Positions 48,730 through 62,319 of a stretch of DNA of 64,000 nt are shown piece by piece; the first letter of the stretch is position 1; every line of letters begins with the position of its first letter. Below the pieces are notes generated by a model. It ran no database searches. It was given only the letters and a program-made list of their open reading frames with translations, and was not told the DNA's origin. A program made the translations under genes and the position numbers. The DNA is from Sabethes cyaneus (Eukaryota > Arthropoda > Insecta > Diptera > Culicidae): contig NC_071354.1 in NCBI RefSeq assembly GCF_943734655.1, forward strand, positions 177,416,411 through 177,480,410, given 5' to 3'.

Positions 48730-49670
48730 GTGATTCAATGTTAACTGTATGGTATGGATTAGCATGGAATACGGATTTGGAAAGCGTTATTATAGATTTA
48801 CTCTTTGTTATGATGATGATGATGATGATTGTAGCATGGGAATTTAGTTAATTGCCAAAAAACAAAAAACGAAAAACCGGTGGCAAAACTGAGAGCGGAA
48901 GTAAGCTTTTGAACGGATATTTTTTTTTTCAACACAAGCCAATCGTAAAATTTAACGGTACGTACAAATTATGATTGGAATCAGTTTATGATGAGTTGAA
49001 ATAATGAATAGCGATTTACTAGCGCTGTGAATTTCGGATACACCTGAAAATGGGTGGTCCATTAAGTGTTTCTGGAAATAAAAATGTTTTTGCTTTTCCA
49101 GGTAATTTATGATTAGTACAGACATAAGATTGTTCACAGTTCGGACAGTCATAATTTTAATGAACCTCTTTGCAGCTAAAATATTCATCAGCCACATTGC
49201 TGGCTTGGCTTGATAAAAATTCTAATCTAAAAATTTTAGACAGCTGGTGTCCCCACAATTGTAACTTTGGTTTTCATATTAATAACAATGTGAAATCTAA
49301 CATGTCATTTGTTTTTCAAACAAATATATACTAGCTTATAAAGTAGAAGCGTTATTTATTTCTAGCAACTTTGTGGAATCTTTTGTATTTCTAGGCATGT
49401 TAAGTGGGTGAATTTTAGAGTGTGTAAACTGTGCACTCGTATATCATTTTCTAATTTTTGAATTTTAAATTTTCATTAAATTTATCTGAGTCATTGTTGC
49501 AATAGATTTGCATATTTTCTCCTCTCCATAACCGAATACCCGCACTTTTCCCTTTAGGAAAAATGGTGGGACCGACTTCTTTAAATAATTTTACCCCCTG
49601 TTTGTTTAAAACCAGTTTGTTTTCCAACCTCATGTTTTACGAAGTCTGGCCCTCATGATGGCCGAAAACT
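48730..49670. other. Unassigned DNA, possible intron
   Basis: An (ATG)n stretch lies near 48812-48830; nothing else is recognised. Confidence 0.35.
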
Positions 49671-49679
49671 GCTCATTCG

Positions 49680-50460
49680 TCATTATGCGAAATTCTGGTC
49701 AGTTCGGAGAGTAGACGTCTTTTGATACATAAACCAAAACACATTGTTATCTCCGTACCAGTCTGACGCTGGCTGCGCGTAGTGGCAGGGTGCCAAGCTG
49801 AGTCAAAAAAGCAGCGTCTCACCTCTGCAAGACCTCAAGAAAGGCGGTTAGCGCTTCAGAAGGTACTCGTCCTGGCAGATTTGTCCATTGATGGTACCCG
49901 TCGTGCTGTATGACTGGTTCATCTTACCACATCCACAGGTAATATATCAAACCAAGAACTTTTTTGGCGAATTTGTCCACCTTTTTCTTCCTTTCCTCTT
50001 CAGGAGTGGCCAATCGTGATGTATCAACGTAGGACTCCTGTCCCGGCAACTGTTTTGTGTCCACCTTGATGTAAGTTTCGTCATCCATCATGGCGCACCT
50101 CGATACTGCTTGCTTGTGCGAATTTTACCCCTTGTGTCTGGGCCTAGAAAACGTGGAGGCCGGTACATTTCTTGGACAAACCAGATAAAAACATTCGCCG
50201 CATTGCAAATCGAAAGTTTTGGTCAACAGATTCTACACCTACTTGGCCTTTACCAGGTCAGCTTTCTCCGTTTTTTTTGCTGCTATCTGACTGCCGCTGG
50301 GTCGTCTGGGTCTCTTTGAATGGCTTCACCAGCTGAGGCACAGGCGCATGATAGATTCCCAGGTGTTTCCTGATCAATCTATGGGACACAATCGAATTAT
50401 GCGCGACGACGTACATATTTTTTTGGTGGATCTGCTCTTGCCAACTCGATAACCAGACTG
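49680..50460 (-). mobile_element. Mariner-like transposase remnant
   Basis: The minus strand has MDDETYIKVDTKQLPGQESY near 50090 and further family fragments to 50430 and down to about 49680, with many stops. MDDETY includes an Asp typical of the catalytic core in the ITmD37 group. It resembles the element at 19114. Confidence 0.6.
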
Positions 50461-51139
50461 TGATGAAATTCTACCGACGTAAACCGTACACTCTTAGCTA
50501 GTTTCAGTAAGAATTTCATCTCTTTTACCCACACGTTAAAAGTTACTAACTAATCAATGCGTCTCACTTCTTTCGAGTGCAGTCTTTAAGCTAACTTACT
50601 ATCATTGTTTTCATAAGATAATGTTAAAACAAACAGTATAATTCACAAACGTAAGTCACGTGTGGTGTCTGGGTAAATTGATGCAGGTAACGGACAAACT
50701 ATCTCACCTGCCGTTAAACAATAAAATGTTATTCAAGCATTGACTCGTACAAGAAATCGTCTACTGGCTGCATACAAGCTTTAACAAGGCACAGTGCAAC
50801 GTCAAACAAAAATATTGTATTCATGGGTGCATGAGAAAAAAAATCAACTATACTTAAGTAAGCAGTGTATCGAAAAGTAATATAATTTCGGCGGATTCTA
50901 TGGAAAGGTGATCCGTCCCATGTCGTGCTAGATTTGGAATGAACTTGAAGAGCCATGTAAAATTGTTCCCTCTGTTATTGTTGAGAAACGAGGAAGATTC
51001 TTGTTTATATATTTCCAGACTTTATTGTTGAACTCTTCTAGAAGAAGAATCTGCCTGGGGAATGATCCTTTGGGTTAAAACCACTCTAAAAACCCACTCT
51101 CCCCTGCTTTTTTCTCTTTTTATAAATGAACTATAACTC

Positions 51140-51405
51140 CTTCCACCAGGATGTCGCTCGTTTTATGCCGACGATGTAAAAATTTGTAGGGTAATTTAAG
51201 TGTACTCTTACTGCATTGAAGTGCAACGTCTTGTGGACAAATTTGTAGATTGGGTCAGCATCTCAAAGTGCTACGCCATCTCCTTTCACCGTGAATATAA
51301 GCTAAGCTATAGCTACAATATGGCGGGACATTTCTTACAACGCGTCTATCCCTTTCGTGATCTTAGAGTCGTCCTGCATAGCGCACTAACTCTCCGTATA
51401 CGCTA
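51140..51405 (+). mobile_element. Non-LTR RT fragment with YADD
   Basis: Plus-strand CRSFYADDVKI (active-site YADD) is followed after a shift by VQRLVDKFVDWVSISKCYAI. This is the RT C-motif region of a CR1/Jockey-like element. It is a short, broken fragment. Confidence 0.55.
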
Positions 51406-51499
51406 GAAACGACATTATCTTCAGAGCCAATAAACAACTAAGGAGTTCTGTGACCCGTGCTGTTTTCGATCTTTGTAGGTATTATGTATGCACTTGAAA

Positions 51500-52060
51500 G
51501 TTCTGTTTAGGAATACGGATACGTGATCACGCACTAACAAAATGGTTTCAAGACCTAGTTCAATGAAATGCAAACCTAGTGCAACAATATTATTATTAAT
51601 CGACATATATTATTTATATTATTATTATTGTATTATATTATATTATTGTCGGACACTGTTAAAAATCAGATCTTACCACCATGGCTGAAGAAATCACTTT
51701 TATCTTGTAAACGTTTGTAAAAAACTGGTCGCTGATGCTTGTCGCGAAAAAAAATTTCTGCAGCCCTCAATGTGACTGTTTAAAAATTATGAATAACATG
51801 TTAAAATAATATGAGCTTCTAATTTCTCTGGGTATAAAAGAATTTTGATGTTTTAAAGTGCATTTATGTACTATTCCACAAAAGTGTATATTCCAAGTAT
51901 CTGAGGTGCTAATAATCGAACTGAAAAAAGAAACATAAGTGTTACTAATTTTTTGGATGGTATAACCTAACATTCTTGTTTTTTAAATTTGTAATTCACC
52001 AAAGCTCATCGCGATGATTCAAAATGAAAGCAATTCGTGATTGATTGACTTACTTACTTA
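51500..52060. other. Unassigned DNA
   Basis: A TTATTA-rich low-complexity patch lies at 51585-51650; no gene. Confidence 0.4.
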
Positions 52061-52064
52061 ATTG

Positions 52065-55000
52065 GCCTAACGTTTTACGACAAGGCCTGCGCAGTATAAT
52101 TTCTCCATCTGTTTCGGTCCATGGCAACTGATTTCCAGTTCCGTGGAGACCCAGTGCTCGCCAGATCTCGCTCCACCTGGTCTTGCCACCTCGCTCGCTG
52201 TGCCCCTCTTCGTCTTGTTCCTACCGGATTTGACGCGAAATCCATTTTTGTAGAATAGTTGTCCGGCATTCTAGCAACATGTCCTGCCCAACGTATCCGT
52301 CCAGCTTGAACCACTTTCTGAATACTTGGTTCGCCGTAGAGACGCGCGAGCTCGTGGTTCGTTCTTCGCCTCCATACACCGTTCTCTTGCACTCCGCCAA
52401 AGATGATGGTTCTTAGCACCCGCCGTTCGAAAACTCCGAGTGCTCGTAGCAGTGTCCACGTTTCGTGCCCGTAGAGGACAACCGGTCTAATTAGCATTTT
52501 GTACAGTGTGCACTTTGTACGGGGGCTCAAATTGTTCGACCGCAAGTGTTTGTGGAGTCCGTAGTAGGCCCGACTGCCGCTGATAATACGTCTTTTAATC
52601 TCATGGCTGGTATTGTTGTCCTCTGTTGCCAGTAAGCCAAGGTATACGAACTCATTCCCGTCGATTACCACGGTACTGCCCAAGTGGGCCCTGTCGCGCT
52701 CGGTCCCGCCCGCCACCATATACTTCGTTTTGGACGTATTTATCTTCAATCCAATCTTCTCTGCTTCGCGTTTCAGTCTGGTGTACTGAACTTCCACCGC
52801 CTCAAATGTTCTGCCGACAGCATCCACGTCGTCAGCAAAGCAGATAAATTCACTGGATTTATTGAAAATCGTGCCCCGCATTTCGATCGCCGCTCGTCTT
52901 ATAAAACTTCAAGCGCAATGTGGAATAGCAGGCAGCAAATATACTATATTATCAATATAGTTCACTCCTCTATAATCCTGAAGACACGACTACTAGCGCC
53001 ATTGCGGCATAAAAGGTTACCAAAATACACCGTAAATTCGACACGTCTATCGGAAACAACTCAACTTTCAGTATAGAGTTTAACCATTTCAAGATAGAAT
53101 TAACAATAGGACGAATGTCGTAAATGTAAACCAAACGGATGAGCTATTTTCTGCTGGACCAGTATAAGAAAATCAGCTCTCGCTCGGTTTGTTCACGTTT
53201 GCCACAGTTTCTGGTTTGTTGGTTCTATCTATCTTCAATACAATTCAATTCAATTCTCCATCATCCCTTTTACACTCATGGAATTGCGCATAAGAAGAAA
53301 GAATCAACAAAAGGGCGAATGCCGCAAGCGTAAAAAACCATTTAAGAGTTGATTTTCCTAGGCTCGTCCAGAAAAAAAATAACTCACGCGTTTTGTTTAC
53401 ACCTGCGGCATTCGCCCTTTTGTTAACTCTATTGTGAATTATGAGGTTAAATGACGAATTATTGTCAAAAATCTTTCTGTTCCTCACACTAATGATTTCC
53501 TGACCTTGCTTGTTTTGACCTAAATATATACTGGTGGCAGCACCTTATTTTCGTAGCCGCGTATTAAGTGAAAATTTACTAGACGGTTTAAAATAAAATC
53601 GTTGCTACAATTTAAACATTTTTTTTGAGTGGTTTGGTAAAACTAAGACTTTTGTCAATTTTTTGTATAACAAACTAATCCGGTTAGTTTTATTATTGTT
53701 CAAGTGCTAAATTTGTAAAATAGGTCGCATATACTGTGCAGTTTCTGGATGTTCCAGTTTAAAAGAAGGTCCCTCCAGTGTTTCCTTTTTTCGAATTAAT
53801 TCTAACAAAAGGTAAACTATTTCTGGAATATTTCGATTTCCAGTAATGTTCCTATTTCATTATATCTTTAGGCAAACGAATACGTGGGCAAAGTTTTGTC
53901 GCAAACCGTCAATCAGCAAAAGTAGTCTGATTTGTTCCCTACATTTTCATGAATCCGATTTTTTCAATCCTGATAACAAACGTCAAGGGTTAATACAACA
54001 GAGCATGAATGAAAAATTATGACAATTATAAATTAATTGTTTTAAGTTTGTTCCTGCACGCTACTGAAATGTCAAAAATGTTGTTCAAATATTACATACA
54101 CGTCCGACATTATGGTTCGTAAAAAGCTGGATAGTTTCTACTATTCACAATTCATTTCTATATCTAATGTTACAATCTAGAAGAATGACATCATAGGGTT
54201 AGGGACAGCATATTCAATCTACCGCACCTCTTACTTATGCATTGGTTGCACGCTTAAAGATGTTTGTTACAAAAAGCTTTTAGTCACCTTTTTGTCCGCA
54301 AGAGGGTGTTACTTTTGCGTCTTTTCGGATATATACGAGATTTTGCGAAGTGAACTATATTGTTAATGTAGTATATTTGCAGGCAGGAAAGACCATCTCC
54401 TTGTCGAAGTCCCCTGCGAGATTCGAATGGGTCCGACAATCCACCCGAGATTCTCACACAGCACTGGATCCCATCCATCGTAGCCATGATAAGTCTACTA
54501 AGCTTACCCGGAAAGCCGTTTTCGTCCAAAATTTTCCATAGCTCTTGTCGGTTTACGCTATCATATGCGGCTTTGAGATCGATGAACAGGTGGTGCGTGG
54601 GGACTCGAAATTCGCGGCACTTTTGGAGGATCTGCCGCAGGGTGAAGATTTGGTCTATTGTAGACCGACCCTCCATGAAGCCGGCCTGGTAACTTCCCAC
54701 AAATTTATTGGCTATTGGCGATAGTCGATGAAAGAGGACTTGGGACAGCACTTTGTAGGCGGCATTCAGGATAGTGATGGCTCGGTAGTTCTCACAATCC
54801 AGCTTATCGCCTTTCTTGTAGATAGGGCAGGTAACCCCGTCTTTCCACTCCTCCGGTAGTCGTTCCGTATCCCTAATCTTGATGCAGACAGCCGGTCAAC
54901 TTGTCCGGGCCCATTTTAATAAGTTCCGCTCTAATGCCATCCTTTCCCGCTGCTTTGTTGTTCTTCAGCCGCTGGATGGCTTCTTTAACTTCCCTTATCG

Positions 55001-56720
55001 ATGGGGGTGGTACATCTTCGTCGCTTGCTGCACCAATGTGGTCACTTCCTCCGCTATCATGGCCTTCCGCCTGCACGCCATTCAGGTGTTCATCGTAGTG
55101 CTGCTTCCACCTTTCGATCACCGCTCGCGATCGTCAGTCAAGATACCTCCATCTTTATCTCTGCACATTTCGGCCCGCGGCACGAAACCTTTGCGAGATC
55201 CGTTGAGTCTCTGATAGAACTTCCGTGTGTCGTGAAAGCGGTACAGCTGTTCGAGTTCTTCGCACTCCTTCTCCTCTTGGTGGCGCTTCTTCTCCTTGAA
55301 GAGTCGGGTTTGCTGCCTCTGCTTCCGTTTGTATCTCTCCACATTCTGACGGGTGGCTCTGCGCAGCATTTGTACCCGTGCTGCGTTCTTCTCAGCCAAT
55401 ATCTGAAGGCATTTCTCGTTAAACCATTCGTTACGTCGATTCGGTGCCACACGGCCTAGGACGTTCTCCGCTACGCTGTTAATGGCTGTTTTCACGGCAT
55501 TCCAACAGTCCTCAAGAGGGGCTTCATCCAGCTCACCCTCTTCCGGCAGCGCGGTTTCGAGAGATAACGCGTAGTTTTCGGCGACCTCCGGTTGCCTCAG
55601 TCGCGCCGTGGTGGGCGGCGGTATCGTATGTTGTTCACAACAGATAGTTTTTGACGTAGCCTTACCATCACTAGGTAGTGATCCGAATCAATGTTAGCGC
55701 CCGGATAGGTTCTGACGTCGATAATGTCTGAAAAGTGCCGACCATCTATCAGAACGTGGTCGATTTGTGATTCTGTGTGGTTGGGTGATTTCTAGGTGTA
55801 CCGATGGTAGAGGTTATGCTGGAAGAATGTACTACATATGGCCATGTTCTTGGAGGCGGCGAAGTCGACAAGTCTTAGGCCGTTTTCGTTCGTTTGCGGG
55901 TGGGCGCAGAACCGTCCAATCGCCGGTTTGAATTTCTCCTCCAGACCAATCTGAGCATTACAGTCCCCGATGATAATTTTGACATCATGTCTTGGGCAGC
56001 GGTCGTATTCACGCTCCAACTGCGCGTAGAATTCGTCTTTGTTATCATCGGTACTTCCGAGGTGAGGGCTGTGCACGTTAATTATGCTTATATTGAAGAA
56101 TCGAGCCTTGATTCTTAATCTGCACATTCGGGGGTTGATCGGCCACCACCCGATCACCCGCTTCTGCATCTCGCCCATCACTATAAAAGCTGTGCCTAGC
56201 TCGTGTGTATTGCCGCAGCTCTGGTAGATGGTATGACCATCTCTATATGTACGTACCATCGTTCCTTTCCAGCATATCTCCTGCAGCGCTACGATGTCGT
56301 ACTTGCGGCTCTTCACTTCTTTAGAAAGCACGTGGGTACTTCCGAGGAAATTTAGAGACCGACAGTTCCATGTTCCTAATTTCCAATCGTTTGTCCGTTT
56401 CCGTCGCCTGTGTCTTTGCCGATTGTTCCGATTAGAGTTATTATTATTACTTACAAAGTCCTTTGCTTTCGTTTTTTTAGTGGTTCAGGCTTGCAAAGCC
56501 CGCAACCAACCCCACAGTATCGCCGGAGGGCCAACGTAGCTCGAAGGAGCCCTCCTCCCCTGTCAGCATACGACCTTGGTTTCCACCGGGGTTGGTTACC
56601 CGATCTCCACCGAGGTTGCTCGTATCCCGGCTGGTACCACGAGGAGGTAGGGGTAGGAGTTGCTAGGTACGAGGCTGTGAACCACTTTGGGGTCATTAGC
56701 AATCAATTCATGCTTGAAAA
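52065..56720 (-). mobile_element. Second near-full RTE-like retrotransposon
   Basis: In minus sense: APE endonuclease at 56331-55792 (VALQEICWKG, IIGDCNAQIG, ENGLRLVDFA), linker 55495-54873 (LKNNKAAGKDGIRAEL), RT 54751-54400 (GSYQAGFMEGRSTIDQIFTL, FIDLKAAYD), then after an insert 52881-52075 (CFADDVD active site, LKINTSKTKYM, RPVVLYGHETW, RWAGHVARM). Without its insert it spans about 3.2 kb. A few stops and frame changes make it inactive, but it is better kept than the 24945 copy and belongs to a different RTE subfamily. Confidence 0.85.
52935..54380. mobile_element. TIR element splitting the RTE-like RT
   Basis: A 1446-bp insert has about 32-bp terminal inverted repeats beginning GCAAATATACTA, with two mismatches, and AGGCA on both sides (52930-52934, 54381-54385). 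A 7-bp duplication is also possible if the ends start at CAAATAT. An internal inverted repeat around GGGCGAATGCCGC lies at 53305-53425. No transposase is seen. Confidence 0.75.
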
Positions 56721-56729
56721 AGTGTGAGT

Positions 56730-59700
56730 TTTAATCCGCTTTTCTCTCACTCTCATAAAATGATTCTCTGCTAGAAAAGAACTACCAGAGAATTTGCCGT
56801 TTCGGAATCACCTTAGAGAGTGTGTCGAACCGAATCAGTACTTTTATCGATGAATAGCAACACTGCTCGAAAGTGGTAGACCGTCGATTAGCTTGACAAC
56901 ATCGCCTGAAGTATAAGAATTCAATACACTGATTTCCAGGAGCAGTAATGAGATTTGCCGCCATTGAAAAATTCTTCAACACGTTCCGGATCACTTTCCA
57001 TTAACACGGTTTGTCATGCATAGGGAGTTCCAGACATTTTCATTCACAAACCAAAGCGAGGCGATCACGATCTTGACACTGTTTGTTCCCTATCACCGAA
57101 ACAGACATCGTGATTTAAGAACGGGTTCTGTTGGAACAAATTTATGCTGCTGGCTTTTATGTATCTTACAAATTCGTGTTCCGGCTTACTTTTTCCTCTG
57201 AGCTTGTCTCTACCGGCAAATGAATATTCCAAACTCGTTCCGTAGGTCACACAGCGGCAACGAAGGCGTAATCAGCTGCCAGTTGGTACCTCCGTGTTAC
57301 GTACCCCGAAGCAGCAATAGCATCAACAACACTAATGGTGGTAGAAACGCTGAAATCGAGGCGCAAATTACCATAATAATTGAGAGCAATCTAGCGAGAG
57401 TCGCAATAATTTACGAGACCTTTATGACACAGATTGTTGTCGCACACATATATGCAAGCAAAGAATGGATGGATGCTGTGTACAGACCGGTGTGCATTCG
57501 ACAATAATAATCTGCCATCATAACGATCAAGTTCGCACTGACAAAGAGATCTGTCCCCTCCGTCCAGTCAGTGCACTGAAACGATCTGCTGAGCTTCTGT
57601 TCTGCTGTGTAGATTTTTATTCATGTTTAGGACCGTAATCGGTGCTCTTCCAGCTGTGTTTTAGTGAGAGCAGTGCCATAGCAAGCAAGGTTTGATATAG
57701 GAAGTACTTCGTTAAGCTTAAGCAAAAATATATGACATTGTGTCCGGTAATTTCTCCCCTGCAATGCAATGCAGATCAAATCAGTATTCCGAGCCAGATT
57801 TGCGTGACGCGTGAATTTGCGTGAAGGTTTCATGGTACAGTCTCTATTGTGCTTGGAGTCTGCTCGCAATAACTGCCAAAATATTACAAACAGTTAAAAT
57901 ATTGAAAATTTTGCTACTTGAAATGTGATCTGAATCTATCTGACAGGTTCAATTTCAGTTGGCGAATAAACTGCTGTGTTTCATCACAGGCATTCTTAAG
58001 AAACATTCAAACAGTAGTGGACCTAATCGGGATCTGCATTTTGTTGCTTTTGCTCCAACCTGAATTTATAACTACCTTACTGTATATAAATTTCGGTTTC
58101 AGCATATTTTTTTTTGTATCTGAACTGGTTATCAAAACTCTGTGATAATTTCAACAGTAGTTCCTGATGAGTCGAGTTCTATCCGATCACCTAAGTCAGG
58201 ATGTATAATGAACCAATTTAATGGCAGTAGCTTTAGATAATTTATCTGGACATTTTCTGTTATCGTGAAGCGTCACAAATACCGGTTACGGCGAGCTAAA
58301 AAGGTTGCCAGTCCACGATTTGTTGAAAAGTCGGAGAATTTCGTGCTCAAATAAAACAAATGAATATATGATAGCACAGGACAGGTTCATCTGGTAGTCT
58401 TATCAGTGTACATAACAAATTTGATATGATCAAATTGTAAAGTTTAACCATTTAATAGTGATCAGCGGTTATTAGCTGCTCCAGTCTTATATAACAGCCT
58501 GTCGGGGCTCCAATCAACAAAGTCAACAAAGATTAGACAAATTTAAAGTCAATTTTGGCTGTCATGATACTTGTACTGTCCTAAACAAAAACCATAGAAA
58601 ACATTTCAAACTCAAACTCGATAGAAATACTGCACAAAAATGACTGCCGATGCATGTGAAATCACATTTCTAAGGTTGAGAAATCGCAGTTTTAGTGCCA
58701 CCGTTAGGGCCACTCGTATCAAATTTAATGGCTTGCATAACCTGAATTGATTGCTGTTACAACTTGCAGCATGATCAAACTCAGTTGAATGCAGAGGCCT
58801 AGCTAAGATACGCAAAAAACGCAACAATTGGAACAAATCATCATTAACTACCACCAAATGCTGGGAACAAAAGAAAAGAAAAACGAAAACAAAATTTAAT
58901 TAAAATGGACCACTGAACTGAAGATGAGAAACACAAGAACACCGGTAAGTGTTGCATCACGAATCTGCGTTACTGCTGCGTTGAGAAGTACGACCTTTCC
59001 GCCAAACGGTACTCTGAGGTACGATATCAAAAATAACTGAGAACAATACTTCTCCGGTACCCAGAAGTTGTGCCAACATCGTTGATGAGCCGCGTACATT
59101 TTTGTCTTTATTATTTATGATTTTACTCAGCCCGTCTCCGCGTTCCCTTTATGGCCGTAGAAACGTTAAGCCCGCGAAGCGGTATCAACGGGAGCGAGAA
59201 AAAAAATGACGCGAAAATAAAGCTCAAAACAGACAAAACATAAATCCATCATACACCCATCATACCTACATGGACATCTTATTGTTTTACCACCGCATCG
59301 AAAAGCAAAGCGGAAAAATAGTTAAGAAGAATTAAACACAACAACAGAAAAGGCAGAAGAATAAAAGTGTTACGCCGCTGCTGCTGCCGACTATCTTGCG
59401 ATGAAGTAGGTATACAACTTTTATGACCCACGAGTGAACAATCGGCGGAGGCCTGGCCGACGCCTACCCCTTCCCCTCTGGGGAATACCGTTATATGAGC
59501 CAGCAGTAGTCTCTTTCGCCGATATGAAAGATAACATCGTGGGTGTGCGGCAGCATACCATTACCATCGGCAGCAGCAGCGAGCATAGTCCTATCTGGCA
59601 TAGATTTAATGCTTCAATTTTGACGCTTGTTTGTCTTTTGTTTGACTCTAGAATGGAATTCCGGAAGAATGGTGCAGCCAAACGTAACGCAGAAATTCAA

Positions 59701-60280
59701 TAATGATTTGGTTCCGTTATTTTCGTGTTTGTTTTGATTTAATAAAACGAAGCTAAAATGATGCAATGCACATACTTGGAATAATGGTTAAACGGTGACA
59801 GAAAACTTCGATCATTGTTTTGTAAGGTTAAAAATGAGCCCCTCGGTTGCACCCAATCTGTACCTCTGTCATCTTAGCGGAAATCCCTATAAAGATCGCC
59901 CCGTTTCCTGGTCAGCTTCCACATTTTGTCCCACAATCACTTACAAATTTATTTTCACTCTCGAAAATCCTTACAATGAAAGAGAAAAGCTTCTTTTGCT
60001 TATTTTGACTACTCCCCATAGATGTTCCATCCCTTTCGGGCCACCGCCTTTTGTCACTCAGAAACTTATACAACTGCTGTCAGTCCGTTGTTAACTAGGA
60101 TGGCTGAAAATTGCAAAATAATGGCTGGTAAAGGTATACTTGGGACAGTGCAATCCTGCATGTTGATCAATACCGATGCCGGCCTTTCCCGAATGTGGGT
60201 CTTGGTGGGATGGGAGGGAATGTTAGTCCATTACTTATTGCTACGAAAGATCAAAGATTTCCTCTGCATCTTCAGAAGCA
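56730..60280. other. Unassigned DNA, possible intron
   Basis: No exon, RNA gene or transposon is supported. Several 60-99 codon frames exist, with no family features. Confidence 0.4.
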
Positions 60281-60289
60281 TTTCGGGAA

Positions 60290-60850
60290 AAGAATTGTTA
60301 TTAGTAGAAGTTAGTCGAAAGCCGTTTCGATCAAGGAGCATACGCCGCCGCACAAAGCTGACGATGTACAAAACGCTAATCAGATCGGTAGTCCTCTACG
60401 GACTTGAGACAGTAACTTTACTTACGGAAGACATACGTGCACTTGCCGTTTTTGAACGAAAAGTGTTGCGGATTATTTTTGGCGGAGTACTGACGGAAAG
60501 CGGAGAGTGGCGGAGGCGTATGAGTCACGAACTACAGGCACTGCTCGGAGAGATTCCCATCGTACACCTGGCGAAAGTTGGGAGACTACGGTGGGCCGGC
60601 CACGTCGCAAGGATGCCGGACAACTGTGTAGTGAAATCCGTTCTCTTCAAGAACCCCACCGGCACCAGGAATAGAGGGGCTCAACGTGCTAGATGGCTCG
60701 ACCAGGTTGAAGCCGACTTGCGTGTGTCGAGGCGCGCAACGAATTGGCGACGAGTAGCCCAGGACCGAGTACAATGGAGAGGAATTCTTGCTACGGCAAG
60801 AGCCACCCCGGCTCTCGGCTGAATAAGTAAGTAAATAAGTAGTCGATAGC
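60290..60850 (+). mobile_element. 5'-truncated RTE-like insertion
   Basis: An open plus-strand frame encodes the post-RT region (RSVVLYGLETVTLLTED, RRMSHELQALLGE, RWAGHVARMPDN, GAQRARWLDQVEADL) and stops at 60822. A short TAAGTAAGTAAATAAGTAG tail follows, as expected at an RTE 3' end. It is the youngest-looking copy of the 24945-29115 subfamily here. Confidence 0.8.
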
Positions 60851-61152
60851 TACAAACGGCTTCGAGCTGTTTCATTAAAACGCCCGCGAAGTTTGCTAAC
60901 ACCTACTAGCTCGGATATTCAATTATTTCAATCGATTACATTCTACAGTACAGATAGCGTAAACTGCGTCGTCTATTACGATAAATGAGCTACTTTACTC
61001 ATGACGGCACTTAACATGTCATCGAAACATATTTGAATACCTGTCTCTTTCATAGCTAATTTTATAAACCTAACATGTTGCTAACAAAAGTTATCAAGCA
61101 GTGTTTATTCTTCAGTAGAAAAAGTAGTATAATAAACGCGCGCGAGACTGTG

Positions 61153-61558
61153 CCCAAGTAACACACAAAACAAGTTAGAAAATAATATTCATGGAAAGTA
61201 GTTGTTCAAGAGTATTATAAACGTACTTTGAAAACATATGGCGTTATTATTAAGGTTTTGAGATGTTTTGTGATGACATGAATTTATTTGACAGCTCATA
61301 TCCAAAGAATAATGTTTGTTTTTGTCAACATGTCAACACGAAGTGTTTATTATGTCACTATTACTAAATTTAAACTACTGGAAGAACAAGTTGTAGCCTA
61401 CGCTATAATAACGTTTTAAATTGGTATGAAATAACCTGATACAAACTTCTTTCCGATTGTTGTTTCAGTAGACTTCAATTTCTTGCGCTTTTCTGGTAAG
61501 AGAGAAGTTCTGATATATGTAATGTTATACTGTTCTATAACAAGCTGTGTTGCTTGGG
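61153..61558. mobile_element. MITE with CCCAAGYAACACA ends
   Basis: The 406-bp unit starts CCCAAGTAACACA and ends TGTGTTGCTTGGG. TG stands on both sides. Its ends are related to 25432-25539. Confidence 0.65.
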
Positions 61559-61856
61559 TGATATCATCGTAGGTTTATTGCATCGTCGCCGAGAACTATT
61601 CGAGAATAACGAGAACGAATTCGAAGGCCGCCCGCCCGAAACAACAGGACAACTCTTAAAGAATCGAATGCATGGTGACAAAAGCAAAAACTCTCCTTCC
61701 ACGAACATACCACGCAACTGCCACGAACTATATCGATATACTTTAATACAGCATCACGTAATACATAAATTAAAAACCAAATACTTCCCTCATGCGCCTA
61801 ATAAAATTAAATACTGGTGTCAGATCACTACTGTCTTACCTGACTTATAACGAATA

Positions 61857-61902
61857 TAAGTATTTATTTATTTATTTATTTATTTTATTTTATTTTATTC
61901 AA
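61857..61902. repeat. (ATTT)n / (TTTTA)n tract
   Basis: About 45 bp of simple tetra- and pentanucleotide repeat. Confidence 0.85.
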
Positions 61903-62319
61903 CTTCAACGGACTGAGTCTTCTAGAAGTGTATCTGTAGGGAAAGCCGATTTGAGTTGACAACATTAACATCATTCTCAAATCGGCATAAAAACCCATCA
62001 TTTTTTCATTCACAGTACAGATTTATAAACATGGATTACAAAGATAGTCATCGTCATATACAATTACAAACATACATTGTCAACTATAAATTTCACAAAC
62101 TTAACCTAGAATATCACACTGAAGTATTTTATATTTGAAGTGGTTTGATGACTGATGAAAATCGAACAGGTGGTAAACACTATTAAATATTCTACATATT
62201 TCCTGAACTGGCTCATGCTTTCCGTACATAGTGCGGTGGAATGCTGGACGAAAAAATTCTCGGGTTCTCAGAGGTCTTGGTGCGATATTTATGTTCAGCA
62301 TTGATAAAATTTCTGGCGC

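Noticed and set aside
57220..57507. 95-codon plus-strand frame as a gene
   Set aside because: No domain, splice context, or paralogue is visible; length is expected by chance in this less AT-rich patch.
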